This document shows positions 61,962 to 64,000 of a stretch of 64,000 bases of DNA, one piece after another (the stretch's first letter is position 1; the number at the start of each line of letters is the position of its first letter). The translations under genes and the position numbers were made by a program. The notes beneath the pieces were generated by a model that was given only the letters and a program-made list of their open reading frames with translations, did not search any database and was not told the DNA's origin. The stretch comes from Pseudomonadota bacterium. GTDB lineage: Bacteria; Pseudomonadota; Gammaproteobacteria; Xanthomonadales; Rhodanobacteraceae. The stretch is taken from NCBI GenBank assembly GCA_023388255.1, contig JAEWGO010000012.1, forward strand, positions 1 through 64,000. The letters are read 5' to 3'.

Positions 61962-62471
61962 ATGAGCCTATCCATGTACGAAGCGTCTGTCCCCGTGTTC
62001 AAGCAGATGCTGGGCGCGCTCGATGGCCTGCTCGCTAAGGCGGCCGCGCATGCCGACGAGCGCAAGATCGAAGCCGGCGCGCTGCTGCAGGCGCGCCTGT
62101 TCCCCGACATGTTCGCGCTGACGCGGCAGGTGCAGATCGCCTGCGACTTCGCCAAGAGCGTGCCGGCGCGGCTGGCCGGCATCGACGTGCCGGCCTACGA
62201 CGACACCGAACAGGACTTCGGCGAACTGCGCGCCCGCATCGCGAAGACGCTGGCTTTCATCGGCTCGATCGACGTCGCGACGTTCGACGGCAGCGAGCAG
62301 CGCGAGATCGTCCTGCGCCCTGGCACGCCGAAAGAAAAGCGGCTCGATGGCAAGGCCTACCTGATGCACTACGGCCTGCCGCAGTTCTTCTTCCACGTGG
62401 CGACCGCCTACGCGCTGCTGCGCCACAACGGCATCGAGATCGGCAAGCGCGACTACATGGGAACGTACTGA
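61962..62471 (+). CDS. DUF1993 family protein
   Basis: This 169-aa cytosolic protein matches the DUF1993 (DinB-related) pattern: MYEASVPVFKQMLGALDGLLAKAA, LLQARLFPDMFALTRQVQIACDFAK, and RLAGIDVPAYDDTEQDFGELRARI, with LMHYGLPQFFFHVATAYALLRHNG at the end. The DinB-like four-helix bundle often binds a metal through His residues. AGGAG precedes ATG 61962 by eight bases. The function is unknown. Confidence 0.9.
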   Translation: MSLSMYEASVPVFKQMLGALDGLLAKAAAHADERKIEAGALLQARLFPDMFALTRQVQIACDFAKSVPARLAGIDVPAYDDTEQDFGELRARIAKTLAFIGSIDVATFDGSEQREIVLRPGTPKEKRLDGKAYLMHYGLPQFFFHVATAYALLRHNGIEIGKRDYMGTY

Positions 62472-62478
62472 CAGCGCG

Positions 62479-62505
62479 ACGCCGGAGCGCGCGCCGCTCC
62501 GGCGT
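62479..62505 (+). terminator. Terminator of the DUF1993 gene
   Basis: ACGCCGGAGCG and CGCTCCGGCGT form a perfect 11-bp stem with a 5-nt loop, starting 8 bp past the stop codon. Confidence 0.75.
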
Positions 62506-62750
62506 TTCAGCGGATGGCGACGCGCACGAGGCGGAAATCGGCGGGCGCGTCGCTGCCTCTCGAATGCCGATCCGTCTGTTGCTCCGCGCTGCCGAAGCCT
62601 TGCAGGCCGATCGTTGTCTGACGTCCGACGATTGCGTGTTCGCACGCATGCGTTCGCCGATTCGTGGCATTTTCGAATGGATTCGGACGGAAGCTTCCCC
62701 CCGTCGTTCACGCGCTATGATCCGGCAGCCGAGGTTTGGGGAGGAAGCCG

Positions 62751-64000
62751 ATGACGGTTGCTTTTTCGATAATGGCACGCCGTTGGGGATGGCCTGTCGT
62801 GGTGGTTCTTCTGGTGATGCAGGTCACCACCGCCTTTGGAGGCGTTGGGCTGATTGACGCAGGGATCGACGATCCGCCCGAACCGGCGATCCCACCGAAA
62901 CTGTTCGCACGCATCGATCCGCAGCAAAAGCCACAGGCATCGTTCCGGCAGGAATGGACGGTAACGATCGAGCAAGCCGCCATCCAGCAGCCGGCCGAGG
63001 CGATCGAGCTGAACCTCCCCGACCATGAGACGGTCCTCGTCTCGCGCCTGCACTGGGAAGCACGTGCGGGTTTCATTCCCTCGGCCGACGGTTACAACGG
63101 ACAGATTCCCGATCCCGATGCCGAACCTTCGGTGTTTTCCTGGCGCTGGTACGGCAAGTCGGACCGCGGATACACGATTGCGCTCACCCTCAGCCAAGGC
63201 CAGTTGGCCGGGCGCATCTGGGCCCCCGCGAACGTGCACTACACGCTGGAGCCTGGTCGCGATGCGACCACTCTCGGTCTGATTCGCCGAGATTTCTGGG
63301 GCCTGCATCCGCCGGAGCCGGACGATCCGCGCGCCGACGAGGCGACAACACTCGAACCAGCGGCGTCGGCCTCCATCAACGGCATCTCGCTCGGCGGAGC
63401 TTGGGACCTGACCTGCAGTGGGCCGTTGCCGACGGCATTTTCTCCAATCGACGTGCTGGTCATGTATACGCCCAACATGATCGATGGCACCTCACCAACA
63501 GGTTATGCCTCGTTGGCTGCGTTCACTGCTGCCGTGCAGACTTCCATCGACAACGCCAATCAGGCGTTGCGCAATGTCGGCATCTACAGCTACGCGTACT
63601 CGTTGCGTGGCATCGAACCAGCCGATGCGCAAGGCTACTCAGACTTGACCATCACCAAGGCGCTGGGCGTATTTTCCGGAATTCAGAACGCCGAGCCACT
63701 GGCTGACCCTTGGTGTACCTATCCAGGAAACGCTTATGTCGCTGGACGTCGAACAGCGATGTGGGCCGACGTCATGGCGCTCGCTCGTGCGAGCAACGAC
63801 AATTTATGCGGCGTCTCCAAGGGACAAAGACACGTCGAGATCAGGGATTGTCCGCGCGATCCAGGGCCGGGCTACAGCCCGTTCGCGTATCTCGTGTTCA
63901 ATCCGAAGTGCGATGCCGACAAGCTCAACCTGGCGCATGAGCTGGGCCATATTCTCGGCATGGAGCACGACCCGAAGAATGCGTCGAACCTGCAACCACC
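62751..64000 (+). CDS. Secreted zinc endopeptidase (metzincin, M72-like), 3' end outside window
   Basis: This open frame of at least 416 codons runs off the right edge. GGAGGAA precedes ATG 62751. It begins with a signal peptide (about 12-30: WGWPVVVVLLVMQVTTAFG), then a 200-residue propeptide-like region with WEARAGFIPSADGYNG. The catalytic part starts near residue 230 (IDVLVMYTPNM, SIDNANQALRNVGIYS), and the metzincin zinc motif HELGHILGMEH is at 396-406 (His396, Glu397, His400, His406). The mature layout fits peptidyl-Asp metalloendopeptidase-like enzymes. Minus-strand frames in this region are shadows of this gene. Confidence 0.9.
   Translation, partial: MTVAFSIMARRWGWPVVVVLLVMQVTTAFGGVGLIDAGIDDPPEPAIPPKLFARIDPQQKPQASFRQEWTVTIEQAAIQQPAEAIELNLPDHETVLVSRLHWEARAGFIPSADGYNGQIPDPDAEPSVFSWRWYGKSDRGYTIALTLSQGQLAGRIWAPANVHYTLEPGRDATTLGLIRRDFWGLHPPEPDDPRADEATTLEPAASASINGISLGGAWDLTCSGPLPTAFSPIDVLVMYTPNMIDGTSPTGYASLAAFTAAVQTSIDNANQALRNVGIYSYAYSLRGIEPADAQGYSDLTITKALGVFSGIQNAEPLADPWCTYPGNAYVAGRRTAMWADVMALARASNDNLCGVSKGQRHVEIRDCPRDPGPGYSPFAYLVFNPKCDADKLNLAHELGHILGMEHDPKNASNLQP

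Noticed and set aside
62715..63308. 197-codon minus-strand frame at the right edge
   Set aside because: It is a shadow of the secreted zinc endopeptidase, whose plus-strand frame has a signal peptide, ribosome-binding site and zinc motif.

Overview
This window looks like chromosome from a GC-rich gammaproteobacterium of the Xanthomonadales/Lysobacterales, most like the Rhodanobacteraceae. The basis is the strong G/C bias at third codon positions and the gene mix: leucine dehydrogenase, a fused acyl-CoA mutase (IcmF), an IorAB-type molybdenum hydroxylase, many metallopeptidases, ECF sigma factors and REP-associated transposases. The assignment is inferred from gene content, not from a marker gene. 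I saw no rRNA, tRNA or CRISPR array.

Layout. 1-4.3 kb: iorB-iorA and leucine dehydrogenase on the minus strand. 4.5-6.8 kb: a secreted protein, a TetR regulator and an alpha/beta hydrolase. 7.2-10.7 kb: the large icmF gene, with a DUF4160/DUF2442 pair directly behind it. 11.2-15.9 kb: an accessory island bounded by a dispersed GGGGTCAGG repeat. It holds a visibly AT-richer gene that fuses an HsdR-like nuclease domain to a P-loop ATPase, then two tandem copies of a REP-associated tyrosine transposase, the first truncated. 15.9-20 kb: membrane proteins and an FtsK-like translocase with only one membrane segment. 20.2-26.3 kb: an FAD oxidoreductase and a histidine kinase/receiver/hybrid kinase cassette. 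26.3-30.2 kb: small membrane proteins, a decayed transposase and a ydjGHI-like operon (SPFH protein, double zinc-ribbon protein, small membrane protein) without a PspA gene. 30.4-34.7 kb: two gene remnants, an ECF41 sigma factor with its own promoter and partner carboxymuconolactone decarboxylase, and a divergent YczE/MocR pair around a palindrome.

35.5-37.8 kb is a second accessory island marked by the same repeat. It has an HNH endonuclease, a very acidic small protein, an ORF cut short by the repeat, and an Mrr-like nuclease with a membrane anchor. 37.9-64 kb is mostly ordinary chromosome: AraC, VOC and DUF1801 proteins, ChaA antiporter, nicotinate phosphoribosyltransferase, a propeller-GGDEF diguanylate cyclase, an MFS exporter with a palindrome at its start codon, methyltransferases, peptidases, pseudouridine synthases, ChaC, YegP, and a zinc endopeptidase that runs off the right edge.

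The two most novel-looking parts are the repeat-bounded islands at about 11.5-15.9 kb and 35.5-37.8 kb, both with nuclease or defence-like genes, and the PspA-less SPFH/zinc-ribbon operon at 27.3-30.2 kb.
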